DNA of 64,000 nt from Candidatus Enterococcus murrayae (GCF_017315985.1 NZ_JAFLVR010000007.1:25594-89593), one strand, 5' to 3'; shown: positions 26,144 to 35,515, numbered from the stretch's first letter. The notes: generated by a model not told the origin, from the sequence alone. Numbers and translations are program-made.

Positions 26144-27227
26144 GCACCTTTTCTCCCATCAATTCTTCCACTGGTTTGTAGTCTACTTCATAACCAAAAT
26201 ATTTGGGACCAGCCACCTCAAGCCCCTTTGCTGTCCGCCATTTTGAATCACAAGGTAACGCAATCACATGAATACGGGCGCCATAACGCAGTGTTTCTGT
26301 TGTAATCGGCCGCCCTGTTTCATAATCCAACGCACAAATCAAATCCGGTGTGGAGGCTAGAACAACTCCATCCTTTTTAGCCAGCAGCAGTTCATTTTGG
26401 AAAAGAATTTCCAGCTCTTCGCCTTTATTGTGATTGATTCCGGTAAACGCAGCTCTTCCTCGCGTAAAGCCGCCTGCAACGTTTCGTTCAATATGACTGA
26501 TTTTCCCTTCAAACAAAGAAAATCCGGCTAAACGCTCCAGTAATCTTTCGACTGGAGGAACTGACTCATTTAACGTAGTTAACTCCTCGCCGATTTCCTT
26601 CGCCAAGCTCAATGTCCCGCGAATCCCGCATTCTTTAACGATTTTCCCAGAAAAAACATTGTCGACCATATTGGCATTACCACCCATAACGTCCGTGACA
26701 GCGCGAGCGATCTTTTCAGACCATTCACCGTCCTTCGGATAATAGACGATTCGATTTCCTTGGCTGTCTGCCATTGCGACGATTTCTGGTTGATAGCCCT
26801 TCAAAAAGAACGTCACCATTTGCGATTCTGGAAATGCACGACCCATCGCATCAGCGTCAACGATCGGCAGCCCCATCTTCGCCGCACAAGCAATCGGTAA
26901 TAAAGAGTTTCCTCCGCCAATTTCAATCGGCATGATTGCTTGTGTCCGTTCAGGGAAAAAATCCTTCAGAACTTCGGCTGGCCCATAGACCTCTTCTTCC
27001 GAAGCAATCTTCTCATTAGAAACAGAGGGAGCACCGATAGAACCTACAGGCATCACTAACGCTTCATCCTCAAGTTCCTCTACCGTTAAAACTCTGACTG
27101 GTCCATACTTCTGGATCGCTTGCAAAGCCATCAACTTTCCGACAAAAGGGTCCCCTCCGCCTCCAGTTCCTAACAATGTAGCGCCAATCGCAATATTTTC
27201 TAAATCTTCCGCAGTGATCCATTCCAT
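26136..27227 (-). CDS. DUF917-family protein
   Basis: 363 residues. The N-terminal ATLLGTGGGGDP motif, VMPVGSIGAPSVSNEKI and a long middle region with IEIGGGNSLLP identify the DUF917 family, commonly found next to HyuA-like proteins and thought to act with them. No membrane segment is seen. AAAGGACGGG lies before the ATG, at the end of the permease gene, so the permease, DUF917 and HyuA-like genes are one operon. The exact biochemical role is unknown. Confidence 0.82.
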   Translation of the reverse strand: MEWITAEDLENIAIGATLLGTGGGGDPFVGKLMALQAIQKYGPVRVLTVEELEDEALVMPVGSIGAPSVSNEKIASEEEVYGPAEVLKDFFPERTQAIMPIEIGGGNSLLPIACAAKMGLPIVDADAMGRAFPESQMVTFFLKGYQPEIVAMADSQGNRIVYYPKDGEWSEKIARAVTDVMGGNANMVDNVFSGKIVKECGIRGTLSLAKEIGEELTTLNESVPPVERLLERLAGFSLFEGKISHIERNVAGGFTRGRAAFTGINHNKGEELEILFQNELLLAKKDGVVLASTPDLICALDYETGRPITTETLRYGARIHVIALPCDSKWRTAKGLEVAGPKYFGYEVDYKPVEELMGEKVHV

Positions 27228-27230
27228 GAA

Positions 27231-28523
27231 TTATTCCCGTCCTTTAGTCAATTTCGTAATAATGAAGTAGCAGATTCCTGCCGCTAAAATACCATCCAAC
27301 GCCGATACATTCGTCAAGGTAAACAAGCCGAAACCAGCAGGCGGTTGACTGGTCATAAACGCTACTGTACTGCCTACTACCCATGAAAAGAGCGACGTGG
27401 GATAATAATCCTTCAAGTTTTCCTCATATGAGAAGTCATACTTTTCTGTGTAAAAGAAATAATCAATCATGTAAATACCCGCAATCGGCGAGACTAACAC
27501 CGTGATAATAGATAAAAAGTTTTCAAACATACCATAAATCCCGAACATCGCCATCAGTATTCCTAAGGTTCCGCAAATAACCGTGATAATCTTAGGATTG
27601 ACGTTTTTAAAGACAATTGAAAAATCCAATGATGCTGAATAAAGATTGTTTGTATTCGTTGTCCATTGAGCTAAGGTCAGAACTAAAATAGAAGGAATCC
27701 CTAATCCCAAAGTGAAAAATACAGCAGTAAGATCAGCCGTGTTCATCACTTTTACTAAAATCAATGAGATGATGATCATAAAGCTATTTCCAATCGTAAA
27801 TCCGACAAAACCGGCAATCATCGCCTGCTTAGGATTCTGCGCCCATCTCGCAACGTCTGGTGCCATAACGACTCCGACCATATACACGCCAATCACTAAA
27901 GAAACGGCCAAGCCGAAAGAAATCGGTGATCCTTGAGGCGCACTTGCCAGCCTAGAGGAACCGTTGCTGTTAAGAGACATGATCGTTGCAATAATGATCA
28001 AAGCTGCTAATAAAGGAACAGAATAGGTACAAAGCTTTTCAATCGCTTGGTAACCCCAAAAAGCAGATAACATCATCAGTCCGCCGCCAATCAGTGAGAG
28101 CAGCCATGAAGGCATATCCGTTCCTGTCAACTGCTGGATCGCCGCACCTATATTTTCAGCGAAAAAGCCAATTTGCACACCAAACCAGCCAAGAGAAGAA
28201 ATCCCCATGATCGCTCCCATCAATGAAGCACCACTCTTACCGAAAGCTACTCGAGAAATCATTCCAGTAGACAATCCCGCTTTTGCTCCAATGTAGGCTG
28301 TTCCAATCGCTAATACTCCTAAGATCACTGAACCAATCATTACCGCAGAGATAGCCGTCCAAAAGTGCATACCTTGTGACAGGGCGACTCCCATGAACAT
28401 CCCAGACAAATCAATACCGATAGCGATCCAGACCATGCTGATGGACAACCAGCGCTTCCGCTCCTTCTCAGGTACCCGTTCTCTTTCATAATTTCCCGAA
28501 TTTGTTTCAACTACTTCTTCCAT
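27231..28523 (-). CDS. NCS1-family cytosine/purine-type permease
   Basis: 430 residues with about twelve hydrophobic segments. The stretch SLGWFGVQIGFFAENIGAA and the early GIDLSGMFMGVALSQG resemble CodB-type cytosine/purine/hydantoin transporters. The first 28 residues are charged and cytoplasmic. First gene of the operon with the DUF917 and HyuA-like genes; GAGGGG lies before the ATG. It probably imports the compound those enzymes degrade. Confidence 0.85.
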   Translation of the reverse strand: MEEVVETNSGNYERERVPEKERKRWLSISMVWIAIGIDLSGMFMGVALSQGMHFWTAISAVMIGSVILGVLAIGTAYIGAKAGLSTGMISRVAFGKSGASLMGAIMGISSLGWFGVQIGFFAENIGAAIQQLTGTDMPSWLLSLIGGGLMMLSAFWGYQAIEKLCTYSVPLLAALIIIATIMSLNSNGSSRLASAPQGSPISFGLAVSLVIGVYMVGVVMAPDVARWAQNPKQAMIAGFVGFTIGNSFMIIISLILVKVMNTADLTAVFFTLGLGIPSILVLTLAQWTTNTNNLYSASLDFSIVFKNVNPKIITVICGTLGILMAMFGIYGMFENFLSIITVLVSPIAGIYMIDYFFYTEKYDFSYEENLKDYYPTSLFSWVVGSTVAFMTSQPPAGFGLFTLTNVSALDGILAAGICYFIITKLTKGRE

Positions 28524-28618
28524 CTATTCCCCTCATTTCTGAATATTCTGACAAATAAATATTTTATCATTATAGCGAAGTGAGAAAATTATGACTATGT
28601 TATTAGGACAAAATATAA

Positions 28619-28653
28619 GAAGCCGCTTTGTCGAAAATGACAAAGCAGGCTTC
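28619..28653 (-). terminator. Terminator after the PucR-type gene
   Basis: GAAGCC and GGCTTC arms enclose an inner CTTTGTC/GACAAAG pair, giving a long stem; T-rich sequence follows on the minus strand. Confidence 0.7.
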
Positions 28654-28659
28654 CCATCG

Positions 28660-30147
28660 CTATTTATCTGTATACTTACGGAAATAAATCAAATTTTTAA
28701 TCAACAAATAGCGTGAGGCAGTATGAGAAAAAGATAATCCCAAACGCTCCTGTGCTCGTTTCAAGCGGTACTTAATCGTATTATTATGCAAAAAAAGGAA
28801 ATCAGAAGTAGCTTTTATACTCTCGTTACAATCCAAGAAATACACAGCCAGCGTGTCGATCGATTCTTTATCCAAGTAGCGCTCCAAAAAGACTGATTCC
28901 GTTTCTGGTGTGACATCCTTCAGCAAATAGAGCTCCTCTGGATAAAAACAATGCTTTTTAGGAAAGACCCGCTTGGCCTCCTCGATCTGTTCATCTATGG
29001 CTTTCATTTGTTGAGCAATCGCCAATACACCTGACAGCTCTCTGCTGGTAAAAAGCGTATCTTCCATTGGATCGTATATTGGAAGAACCCTATGAGCCTT
29101 TTTTTCCTCCTTATTTCCAACTATCCATTCCCGATCTCTTTCTTTGTAGCTGATTCCATTCGAAGGAGAACTTTCCCTAGGCGCTGTTGGATCTTTTCTT
29201 TGTAAGCAATATAAAGTCAGCGGTGCCTCTGGATCGATCCCAGCTCTTTGGGCTAACAACGCAGCGGTATAGAAATCTCCCGTTTGACAAGCAGAAAAAA
29301 ACTGCTGCCCAGTATTCAACAACTGCTCTTCACCAAAATACTTGATTGTTTTTTCAACGATTGTTTTGATGCCCGCCAGCTGGTTTTCACTCAAAGGTTT
29401 TTTTCTAAAAAGCGTCAAAAAGTATTGATGACTCAATGTGGGCATTGCTAAAAAAATATCGGTTTGGAAATAAAAGATTCGATTTAATTCTATTGGTGCA
29501 TTCTTTTTTGATGGATTCATTTCTTTGTGAGCGATAGACTGTCGTAAAGTGGCGTCTAAGCTTCTTGGCCAAGCTTTTGACAGCAACACTTCATTTTCAG
29601 CACTTTTAATGAAGAGACTGCACTTCAATTTATCTGATAAAATACTCAAGCCTGTTTCGATTTGGTGAGGCGCTGGCAATTGACGAATCGTCTCCAGCAA
29701 GATATCCTGCTGCTGATCGAGTTCCGCTTCTTCTTCGTTGATATATGACAACACTTCAGAAATCACTTCACTGTATCTTAAGTCCATCCGCTTCATCGGC
29801 ATCAGAATCAAGACCATTCCCAGCTCATTCATTTTAGCAATAACTTTTTCAGAAACTTGAGGAATGATGAGACCCACATAATAAAGGACAATTCCTAGCT
29901 GACTATGTTGATGCAAAATAGAAATAATCTCCAGCTGCTTCTCCACATCTTCTGCGATTTGGGCAAATGACGTCAAAACTAGCTCATTTCCAGAGTATTC
30001 TCCCTTAAGCGGCATTTGGCTGTACAGCTCTGGTTCAGACACCTCTAAAACAGAAATCGTAGTGACTAAACGATGTCGCTGCTCCACACCTGCAACGATC
30101 TTAGCCCCCTTCATTGAAGGCAGCTTCAACATATCCTGAATATTCAA
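28660..30147 (-). CDS. PucR-family transcription regulator
   Basis: 495 residues with a TTG start 7 bases after GGAGGG. The N-terminal PucR domain (about 1-125, with the KGEYSGNELVLTSFA segment) senses ligand, and the C-terminal helix-turn-helix of the PucR/CdaR type (last 60 residues) contains the segment FLFLHNNTIKYRLKRAQERL. Members regulate purine and allantoin catabolism. It is upstream of, and in the same direction as, the permease/DUF917/HyuA-like operon, separated by a terminator, and is its likely regulator. Confidence 0.86.
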   Translation of the reverse strand: MNIQDMLKLPSMKGAKIVAGVEQRHRLVTTISVLEVSEPELYSQMPLKGEYSGNELVLTSFAQIAEDVEKQLEIISILHQHSQLGIVLYYVGLIIPQVSEKVIAKMNELGMVLILMPMKRMDLRYSEVISEVLSYINEEEAELDQQQDILLETIRQLPAPHQIETGLSILSDKLKCSLFIKSAENEVLLSKAWPRSLDATLRQSIAHKEMNPSKKNAPIELNRIFYFQTDIFLAMPTLSHQYFLTLFRKKPLSENQLAGIKTIVEKTIKYFGEEQLLNTGQQFFSACQTGDFYTAALLAQRAGIDPEAPLTLYCLQRKDPTAPRESSPSNGISYKERDREWIVGNKEEKKAHRVLPIYDPMEDTLFTSRELSGVLAIAQQMKAIDEQIEEAKRVFPKKHCFYPEELYLLKDVTPETESVFLERYLDKESIDTLAVYFLDCNESIKATSDFLFLHNNTIKYRLKRAQERLGLSFSHTASRYLLIKNLIYFRKYTDK

Positions 30148-30316
30148 ATGCGTCCCTCCATTCCAGAAACATTGGGACTATTTTACCAAATAATGAAAGA
30201 ATTATCATTTTTTATTCATAATTTTTTTATTTATCATCCGCTGAAATGTTTTTCCTGTGTTGCTTCCCCCATCACTTAACCGACAAATCCTCCTGTTTTA
30301 ATTCCGATCAAATCAA

Positions 30317-30455
30317 TAAAATACGAACAATATAATACCAATAAATTCTTTAAAACGCCTTTAGCATCAATTATCAGCTAAATCCGAACTTTACTCACTT
30401 TTTTTAGACTGAAATCCGAAAAAACATCGACAGAAAAAATATCCAATGTTATCAT
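30317..30455 (+). promoter_or_regulatory. purC promoter with PurR boxes
   Basis: A promoter with -35 TCGACA (30427-30432), 17-base spacer and -10 TATCAT (30450-30455) would start transcription near 30462. A PurR box, AAATCCGAACTTTA, lies at 30380-30393, centred about 76 bases upstream of that start, the position reported for PurR-activated genes in Lactococcus. A weaker box (AAATACGAACAATA) lies about 60 bases further upstream. An imperfect hairpin (30439-30474) overlaps the -10 and the early transcript. Confidence 0.6.
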
Positions 30456-30494
30456 TTTTGAAAACACTGGATATTTCAGAGAAGGCGGGAAAAT

Positions 30495-31181
30495 ATGAAA
30501 GAATTGTACGATGGCAAAACAAAAACAGTCTTATTAGATGAAGAAAACAAGGAAGTATACTTATTATTTAAAGACAGCGCGACTGGCGAAGACGGCGTTT
30601 TTGATCCAGGCTCCAACACAGTCGGCGGCAGCGTTGACGGTAAAGGAAAGATTGGTCTGACAGTTTCTAAATACTTTTTTGAGTTGATGGAAGAAAATGG
30701 GATTCCTACTCACTATCTTGATGCCGATATCGAAAAAGGCGTAATGAAAGTTCGCCAACTAACCGTTCCGAACTTGGAATTTGTGTTACGCTATTTTACC
30801 GCTGGCAGTATGTGTCGCCGATTCACTTTGCCTGAGGGATTACCTTTTGACCCGCCTTATTTAGAAGTAACACTAAAAGACGATGAGCAGGGCGATCCAT
30901 TGATTACTGACCGCTTATGCCAAATGAAAGGCATCCTTAGACCTGGACAATACGACGAAGCACTCGACATTCTAACAAAAGTAGGCGCAGTTCTTAAAGA
31001 TGCTCTAGCTGAAATGAACTTGACCTTGATTGATTTCAAAATTGAGATTGGCTACGACAACGATGGAAAAATGTATGTCGTCGATGAAATCACGCCAGAT
31101 ATTTGGCGCGTCAAAGATGAAGAAGGCAACATCCCTAACCAAATTGACTGTGCACAATTGATCTTGGATAAAATTCAATAA
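30495..31181 (+). CDS. purC: Phosphoribosylaminoimidazole-succinocarboxamide synthase (SAICAR synthetase)
   Basis: 228 residues. PurC joins aspartate to CAIR with ATP in the eighth step of purine synthesis. The phosphate-binding start LYDGKTKTV, the LLFKDSATGEDG segment, the AGSMCRRF motif and the C-terminal DFKIEIG and VVDEITPDIWRV (metal/ATP site) are all present. GGCGGG precedes the ATG. It stands alone rather than in a pur operon, and its region 38-52 (DPGSNTVGGSVDGKG) differs from common PurC sequences, so it could be a second copy or a specialised variant. PurR boxes upstream support purine control. Confidence 0.85.
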   Translation: MKELYDGKTKTVLLDEENKEVYLLFKDSATGEDGVFDPGSNTVGGSVDGKGKIGLTVSKYFFELMEENGIPTHYLDADIEKGVMKVRQLTVPNLEFVLRYFTAGSMCRRFTLPEGLPFDPPYLEVTLKDDEQGDPLITDRLCQMKGILRPGQYDEALDILTKVGAVLKDALAEMNLTLIDFKIEIGYDNDGKMYVVDEITPDIWRVKDEEGNIPNQIDCAQLILDKIQ

Positions 31182-31206
31182 GCAAAAATAAACTCAGAAA
31201 ACTTAA

Positions 31207-31254
31207 ATCAAAAAAACACAACTTCACAAAAGCTGCGAAGTTGTGTTTTTTGAT
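31207..31254. terminator. Bidirectional terminator after purC
   Basis: A long stem with A-rich/T-rich flanks: AACACAACTTC pairs with GAAGTTGTGTT and the pairing continues into ATCAAAAA/TTTTTGAT. It also serves the convergent small membrane protein gene. Confidence 0.9.
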
Positions 31255-31307
31255 TTAACAATCGTACTTGATCCCTTGCTAATACAAAGACCAACTGAAG
31301 CCACCAA

Positions 31308-31607
31308 TTATGAATGCCAAATGTGACTCATTTGTACGAAATATTCTGAAATTAGTGATTGTACAGCCTTTGTTCCTTTGATCATCACAGGCAGCATAAC
31401 AATCATGCCTAATGAGAAACATACGCTCAAGATAAAATTAATGATAAAGAAGCTTTGTAAATTAAGTACCGCTGCCCCAATAACTAGAAGTGGTGAAATA
31501 GCAAGCATCCCTGCAGAAAACCAGATACTAGCCATCACTACATAAATCGTAAACAATACCCAAGAAGCCACCAATACGTTAAAAATTACAGCACCCATTT
31601 TTTTCAT
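31308..31607 (-). CDS. Small membrane protein of unknown function
   Basis: 99 residues with three hydrophobic segments (about 6-30, 34-52 and 55-80) and a short polar C-terminus. The ATG has TGGAG 9 bases upstream. I do not recognise the family. It lies downstream of a PspC-domain gene on the same strand but beyond a terminator-like hairpin, so any link with the envelope-stress protein is only positional. Confidence 0.65.
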   Translation of the reverse strand: MKKMGAVIFNVLVASWVLFTIYVVMASIWFSAGMLAISPLLVIGAAVLNLQSFFIINFILSVCFSLGMIVMLPVMIKGTKAVQSLISEYFVQMSHIWHS

Positions 31608-31834
31608 TTAAAACAACTCCATTCCTTTTCTCTTTTTTCAAATATAACAAGTAAAGAGGCGAATAGAATCAACCCTGAAACTGAACTTCCACTCAAACTT
31701 TAGTTGTATACTCATACAGCCTTTACAATGAACCAAAGTTTTCTTTTGATAAAAGTGCTCAAGGCCAAGTATTGAAGTCTTTTTGTCACCATTACTCTTC
31801 TACTCACTTCGCTGATCCTCAACCATTCCCCAAA

Positions 31835-31867
31835 AAAGAACAGACCACCTTAAGCAATCTGTCCTTT
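31835..31867 (-). terminator. Terminator of the PspC-domain gene
   Basis: AAAGAACAGA and TCTGTCCTTT arms with one mismatch; TTCTTTTTT follows on the minus strand. The rest of the 300-base gap between the two small genes shows nothing else. Confidence 0.7.
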
Positions 31868-31906
31868 CGTTTTTATAATTAAGCTCTTAATAAATCGAGC
31901 ATTATT

Positions 31907-32194
31907 TTAGAAGTCACCCCAACAATCATCTGCGACTGTTTCTGCTTGATTCGGCTGAGCAGAGCCTGTTGAACGGCTTGAATAGTATTCAAAGCTCGAA
32001 CTGCTGCTATCAGACGAAGGAATGAGCACCGACAGTAAAATGTAAAGCAAGATTGGTGCCCCAATCAAAGTGATGCTGGCAAAGACATATATTACACGTG
32101 CGATGGTTGGATCGACGCCAAAATATTCTGCGATTCCAGCTAAAGTTCCTGTTAATACCCGATTGTTTTTTGATTTCATCATTCTATTTGTCAT
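31907..32194 (-). CDS. PspC-domain membrane protein
   Basis: 95 residues from the ATG at 32194, preceded by AAGGAG. The PspC domain (about 9-63: NNRVLTGTLAGIAEYFGVDPTIAR, then one transmembrane helix IYVFASITLIGAPILLYILL) is followed by a Ser-rich tail. PspC proteins are membrane-stress sensors or regulators; short single-domain forms are common in lactic acid bacteria. The gene appears to be transcribed alone. Confidence 0.82.
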   Translation of the reverse strand: MTNRMMKSKNNRVLTGTLAGIAEYFGVDPTIARVIYVFASITLIGAPILLYILLSVLIPSSDSSSSSFEYYSSRSTGSAQPNQAETVADDCWGDF

Positions 32195-32415
32195 TGTGTT
32201 TCTCTCCTTTTTCATTTCCCTAATTTATTCAAGATCGTTTTTGAAGGAACTCAATCAATCGTTGAACTCCTGCTTTTCCACTCGCGATGTGTTTCTCTCT
32301 TATGTCTTATATTATGCAGAAGATTTAACGATTCGTCATAGGTCAAAAGGAGTATTTTCACTCTAGTCATTAAGTATGATTTTTTCTAAGCTTAGCGTCT
32401 ATCTAAAGGCTGCTC

Positions 32416-32838
32416 TCAAAATATTCGATTACTCATCGGATGCTTTTCATCAAACTGCACCAGATCCCAAAGATTGCCATACAAGTCTTTAAAGACCGCC
32501 ACTGTTCCATAATCCGCTTTTTTTGGCTCTCTGACAAATTCAATTCCTTTTGACAACATCTGTTGATAGTCTCGTTGAAAATCAACCGTTCCCAGAAATA
32601 GAAACACTCTGCCGCCAGCTTGATTTCCAATAAAATCCTTTTGAATTGGCTTGGAGGCTTTGGCTAACAAGATTGTCGTTCCATTTGAACCCTTTGGAGA
32701 GACAACTACCCATCTTTTATCCTGTTCTGCCTGATAAGTATCCTCTATCAGCTCAAAATCAAGCTTATTTGTGTAAAACGCAATCGCCTCATCATAATCC
32801 TCTACAACTAAAGCGATATGAACAATACTTTGCTTCAT
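32416..32838 (-). CDS. VOC-family (glyoxalase/bleomycin-resistance-like) protein
   Basis: 140 residues from the ATG at 32838 with GGGGAG upstream. The vicinal-oxygen-chelate fold shows as two repeats: IVHIALVVEDYDEAIAFY at the start and GTVAVFKDLYGNLWDLVQF at the end, with the metal-ligand positions His, Glu-type residues apparently kept. Substrate unknown; relatives include glyoxalases, dioxygenases and antibiotic-binding proteins. Confidence 0.8.
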   Translation of the reverse strand: MKQSIVHIALVVEDYDEAIAFYTNKLDFELIEDTYQAEQDKRWVVVSPKGSNGTTILLAKASKPIQKDFIGNQAGGRVFLFLGTVDFQRDYQQMLSKGIEFVREPKKADYGTVAVFKDLYGNLWDLVQFDEKHPMSNRIF

Positions 32839-32896
32839 CAACGATCTCCCCATTCATTTTTTATTTATTATGGATAGTACTCCTCGGTTTACTGCA

Positions 32897-33520
32897 CTAT
32901 ATTTTTCTGATTTTGTAAACAATCCAGTCTCTTTGCCTTTTTACCTGTATCAATTGGAACCCCAAGTCATCAAGAAATGTTTCAAAGGAATGACTTTCTT
33001 TCAACTCTGGTAAGAAATAGCTTATTTTTGAATACTCACACCCAATTAGAAAAACACCTTTATTGGAAAGTATTCTGCTGATTTCTAAAAAACTACCTCT
33101 CAGATCCTTCCAATGAAAATGATTTTGAAATGCACAAACTAAATCAAAATGATTCGTCGGAAATGCCGTGTTGCTTACATCCATCACATCAAATGTTACG
33201 TTATTAGCCGCATTGTGCCTGCGAGCTTGCTCAATCGCTGCTTTTGAAATATCTATTCCAATTATAGAACTCGAAACGAATGTCTCGCTAATGTACTTCG
33301 TCGTTGCCCCATTACCGACACCTATATCTAAAATATTGGAAAATTCTTTTACCTCTAAAAACGATAGGCACCATTTAGCCATAGGCAAATAAACCTTATT
33401 CCATAATTTCATCATGAGCTTGCCCATCAGACCAGAAGGCTCCTTTGATTGCTGCAACAAATACTTATACATGAAGTACAGTACCAGTAAGAATAAAAGT
33501 ATCAACAAAATAAACTTCAT
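32897..33520 (-). CDS. Class I SAM-dependent methyltransferase with N-terminal membrane anchor
   Basis: 207 residues. Residues 2-20 form one hydrophobic helix; the rest is a methyltransferase domain with motif I ILDIGVGNGATT (about 63-74), motif II IIGIDISKAAIE, and motif IV FDLVCAFQNHFHW. The substrate is not evident. The membrane anchor suggests a lipid or membrane-associated target. Read alone; AAAGGA lies before the ATG. Confidence 0.8.
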   Translation of the reverse strand: MKFILLILLFLLVLYFMYKYLLQQSKEPSGLMGKLMMKLWNKVYLPMAKWCLSFLEVKEFSNILDIGVGNGATTKYISETFVSSSIIGIDISKAAIEQARRHNAANNVTFDVMDVSNTAFPTNHFDLVCAFQNHFHWKDLRGSFLEISRILSNKGVFLIGCEYSKISYFLPELKESHSFETFLDDLGFQLIQVKRQRDWIVYKIRKI

Positions 33521-33697
33521 TCATTTTCCTTTCCGACTCATAGTTTAGTATAAATAATATCACATAACTCTTCTCTGATAGCAGATTCTCCCAACTCATT
33601 GACTTTGAAACAATTTTACATAGAAAAAGAGGGACCGTTTTTTCTGTCCCTCGTTCTCTTTCATATATTTTTTAAAAGCAATTTCTACAGCTTAGCT

Positions 33698-34129
33698 CTA
33701 CATCTCTTTTTCCAATATGTCCGTTCGTTCTTCAAAGCTTAATTCTTCATGTATTTGATGCAGCATCCACATATAACCAAATAGATCAACAAAAATTGAA
33801 TTTTCGACAGCACCTTCCATTATCTGAGTGATAGGCTGAATCTCCGTACAGCCTTGATCTAAAGCCGCAGCATGTGTTTTTTCAATATCTTCAACCGCGA
33901 TATTGAACCAGATCGTATTTGGATGCTCTTTGTCTGGAGCCTTTAATCCATAATCAGAATTCGCATCTAACATATGAAACCGTGTGTTATATAAGTTAAA
34001 AACAGCCTCATTGCTTCCTTCAGGATAATCTGTCACCTCAACCACTTCGAGTTCAAAAATTTCCTTATATAAATCCAAGGCAGCTATACTATTTTTAACA
34101 ACAAAATCAATCTCCGTACCTTTAATCAT
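33698..34129 (-). CDS. VOC-family protein, PhnB-like
   Basis: 143 residues from an ATG with GGAGGG 7 bases upstream; a longer start at 34159 is less likely. The pattern resembles PhnB/YjdN-type members (IDFVVKNSIAALDLYKEIF; NPTRFHML-like NTRFHML; FVDLFGYMWMLHQ near the end). Function unknown. The upstream 315-base gap holds the terminator of the polyamine operon and otherwise AT-rich sequence. Confidence 0.78.
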   Translation of the reverse strand: MIKGTEIDFVVKNSIAALDLYKEIFELEVVEVTDYPEGSNEAVFNLYNTRFHMLDANSDYGLKAPDKEHPNTIWFNIAVEDIEKTHAAALDQGCTEIQPITQIMEGAVENSIFVDLFGYMWMLHQIHEELSFEERTDILEKEM

Positions 34130-34306
34130 CCTGTTCCCTCCATCTTCGTTCTGATACATTCCTCATCGCCTTCACATATATAGAGTTTATCATTTCTATT
34201 TTTGTAGCGCTAGAAACTGATTCCCGATGAATTCGGATAGACATTTCCAATAGTACTTTCTTGAAAATCCTCGAACATTTTTTCTGCTTAAAGGATTTAA
34301 AAAAAA

Positions 34307-34335
34307 AGAGACAAGCGAAATATCAGCTTATCTCT
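34307..34335 (-). terminator. Terminator of the polyamine transport operon
   Basis: AGAGACAAGC and GCTTATCTCT form a stem with one wobble pair; nine T follow on the minus strand. Confidence 0.85.
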
Positions 34336-34444
34336 TACTTCCAATATTAATAAATTTTGATCAGAACTCCATTAAACAACTGAATATATTTTGTAGAATC
34401 ATTTTTGTTTACATCGAAAGTCTAGAACAAGCAACGTTCTCACA

Positions 34445-35515
34445 CTACTTCCGATACATCTTAAACTCCAAGTACAGATCATTGTAAATTCCCAAATACT
34501 TTGGACCTAAATCTTTATAAACCTCCAAATGACTAATAGTCTCGTCGTCTGGATAAAATTGCTTATCTCCTGAAATATTTTTGGGCAGCATCGCCAAAGC
34601 TTTTTTATTTGGTGTGGAGTAGCCGATATATTCAGCGTTTTGTTTAGCAATTTCCGGCTTCAGCATAAAGTTGATGAAATCATAGGCTCCTTCTTGGTTT
34701 TTCGATGTTTTAGGGATCACGATATTATCAAACCATAGATTCGAGCCCTCTGGCGGGATGACATAATGAAGATGCTCGTTCTCAGACATCATATCGGCCG
34801 CCTCTCCAGAGAAAGTTACCGCAACCGCACTTTCTTCGTTGGCCATATACATTTTGATTTCATCAGCAACGATTGCTTTAACATTAGGAGTCAAGCTGCT
34901 CAATTTGTGTATAGCCTGATTCAATTGTGTCATGTCCTTGCTATTAATCGAGTAACCTAAGGTAGTTAAAGATAACCCCATCACCTCTCGAGCACCGTCG
35001 ATCAGCATGATATTATTCTTTAATTCTGGCCGCCACAGATCATCCCAATGCTTGATTTTATCCCCTGCAACAAATTTATCGTTATAAACGATTCCCAGTG
35101 TTCCCCAAAAATAAGGGATCGAGTATTTGTTGTTCTTATCAAAAGCTAAATCCAAAAAACGAGCGTCAATATTTTCTAAACCATGAATCTTTGAGTGATC
35201 CAAAGGCATCAGCAGTTTTTCCTTTTTCATTTTTTGAATCATATATTCGCTTGGGATTGCGATATCATACGCAGTTCCGCCTTGCTTGATCTTTGCTTCC
35301 ATCGCCTCATTTGAGTCAAACGTCTCATAATTGACCTTATAGCCATATTCTTTTTCAAACTGTTTGATCAATTCTGGATCAATATAATCGCCCCAATTAT
35401 AAATATTCAATACCTTGGAGCTGGCATTAGATGAGTGGTTCAGTCGTACGACCATAAAGGTCAATAGCAGAATGATAGCGACAACACCGACAAAAAGTGA
35501 TTGTAATTTTCTCAT
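34445..35515 (-). CDS. potD: Spermidine/putrescine ABC transporter substrate-binding protein
   Basis: 356 residues. Extracellular polyamine-binding protein of the PotABCD importer. Typical segments: LNIYNWGDYIDPELI (about 36), PSEYMI, IPYFWGTLGIVYN and LWFDNIVIPKTS. The N-terminal hydrophobic stretch (about 6-24) has no lipobox Cys after it, so it looks like a membrane anchor or plain signal peptide rather than the lipoprotein signal common in Gram-positives. It overlaps potC by 4 bp and is the last gene of the operon. Confidence 0.92.
   Translation of the reverse strand: MRKLQSLFVGVVAIILLLTFMVVRLNHSSNASSKVLNIYNWGDYIDPELIKQFEKEYGYKVNYETFDSNEAMEAKIKQGGTAYDIAIPSEYMIQKMKKEKLLMPLDHSKIHGLENIDARFLDLAFDKNNKYSIPYFWGTLGIVYNDKFVAGDKIKHWDDLWRPELKNNIMLIDGAREVMGLSLTTLGYSINSKDMTQLNQAIHKLSSLTPNVKAIVADEIKMYMANEESAVAVTFSGEAADMMSENEHLHYVIPPEGSNLWFDNIVIPKTSKNQEGAYDFINFMLKPEIAKQNAEYIGYSTPNKKALAMLPKNISGDKQFYPDDETISHLEVYKDLGPKYLGIYNDLYLEFKMYRK

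Noticed and set aside
30439..30474. Hairpin before purC as a purine riboswitch
   Set aside because: It is a single imperfect hairpin and lacks the conserved three-way junction sequences of purine riboswitches; PurR boxes explain control better.
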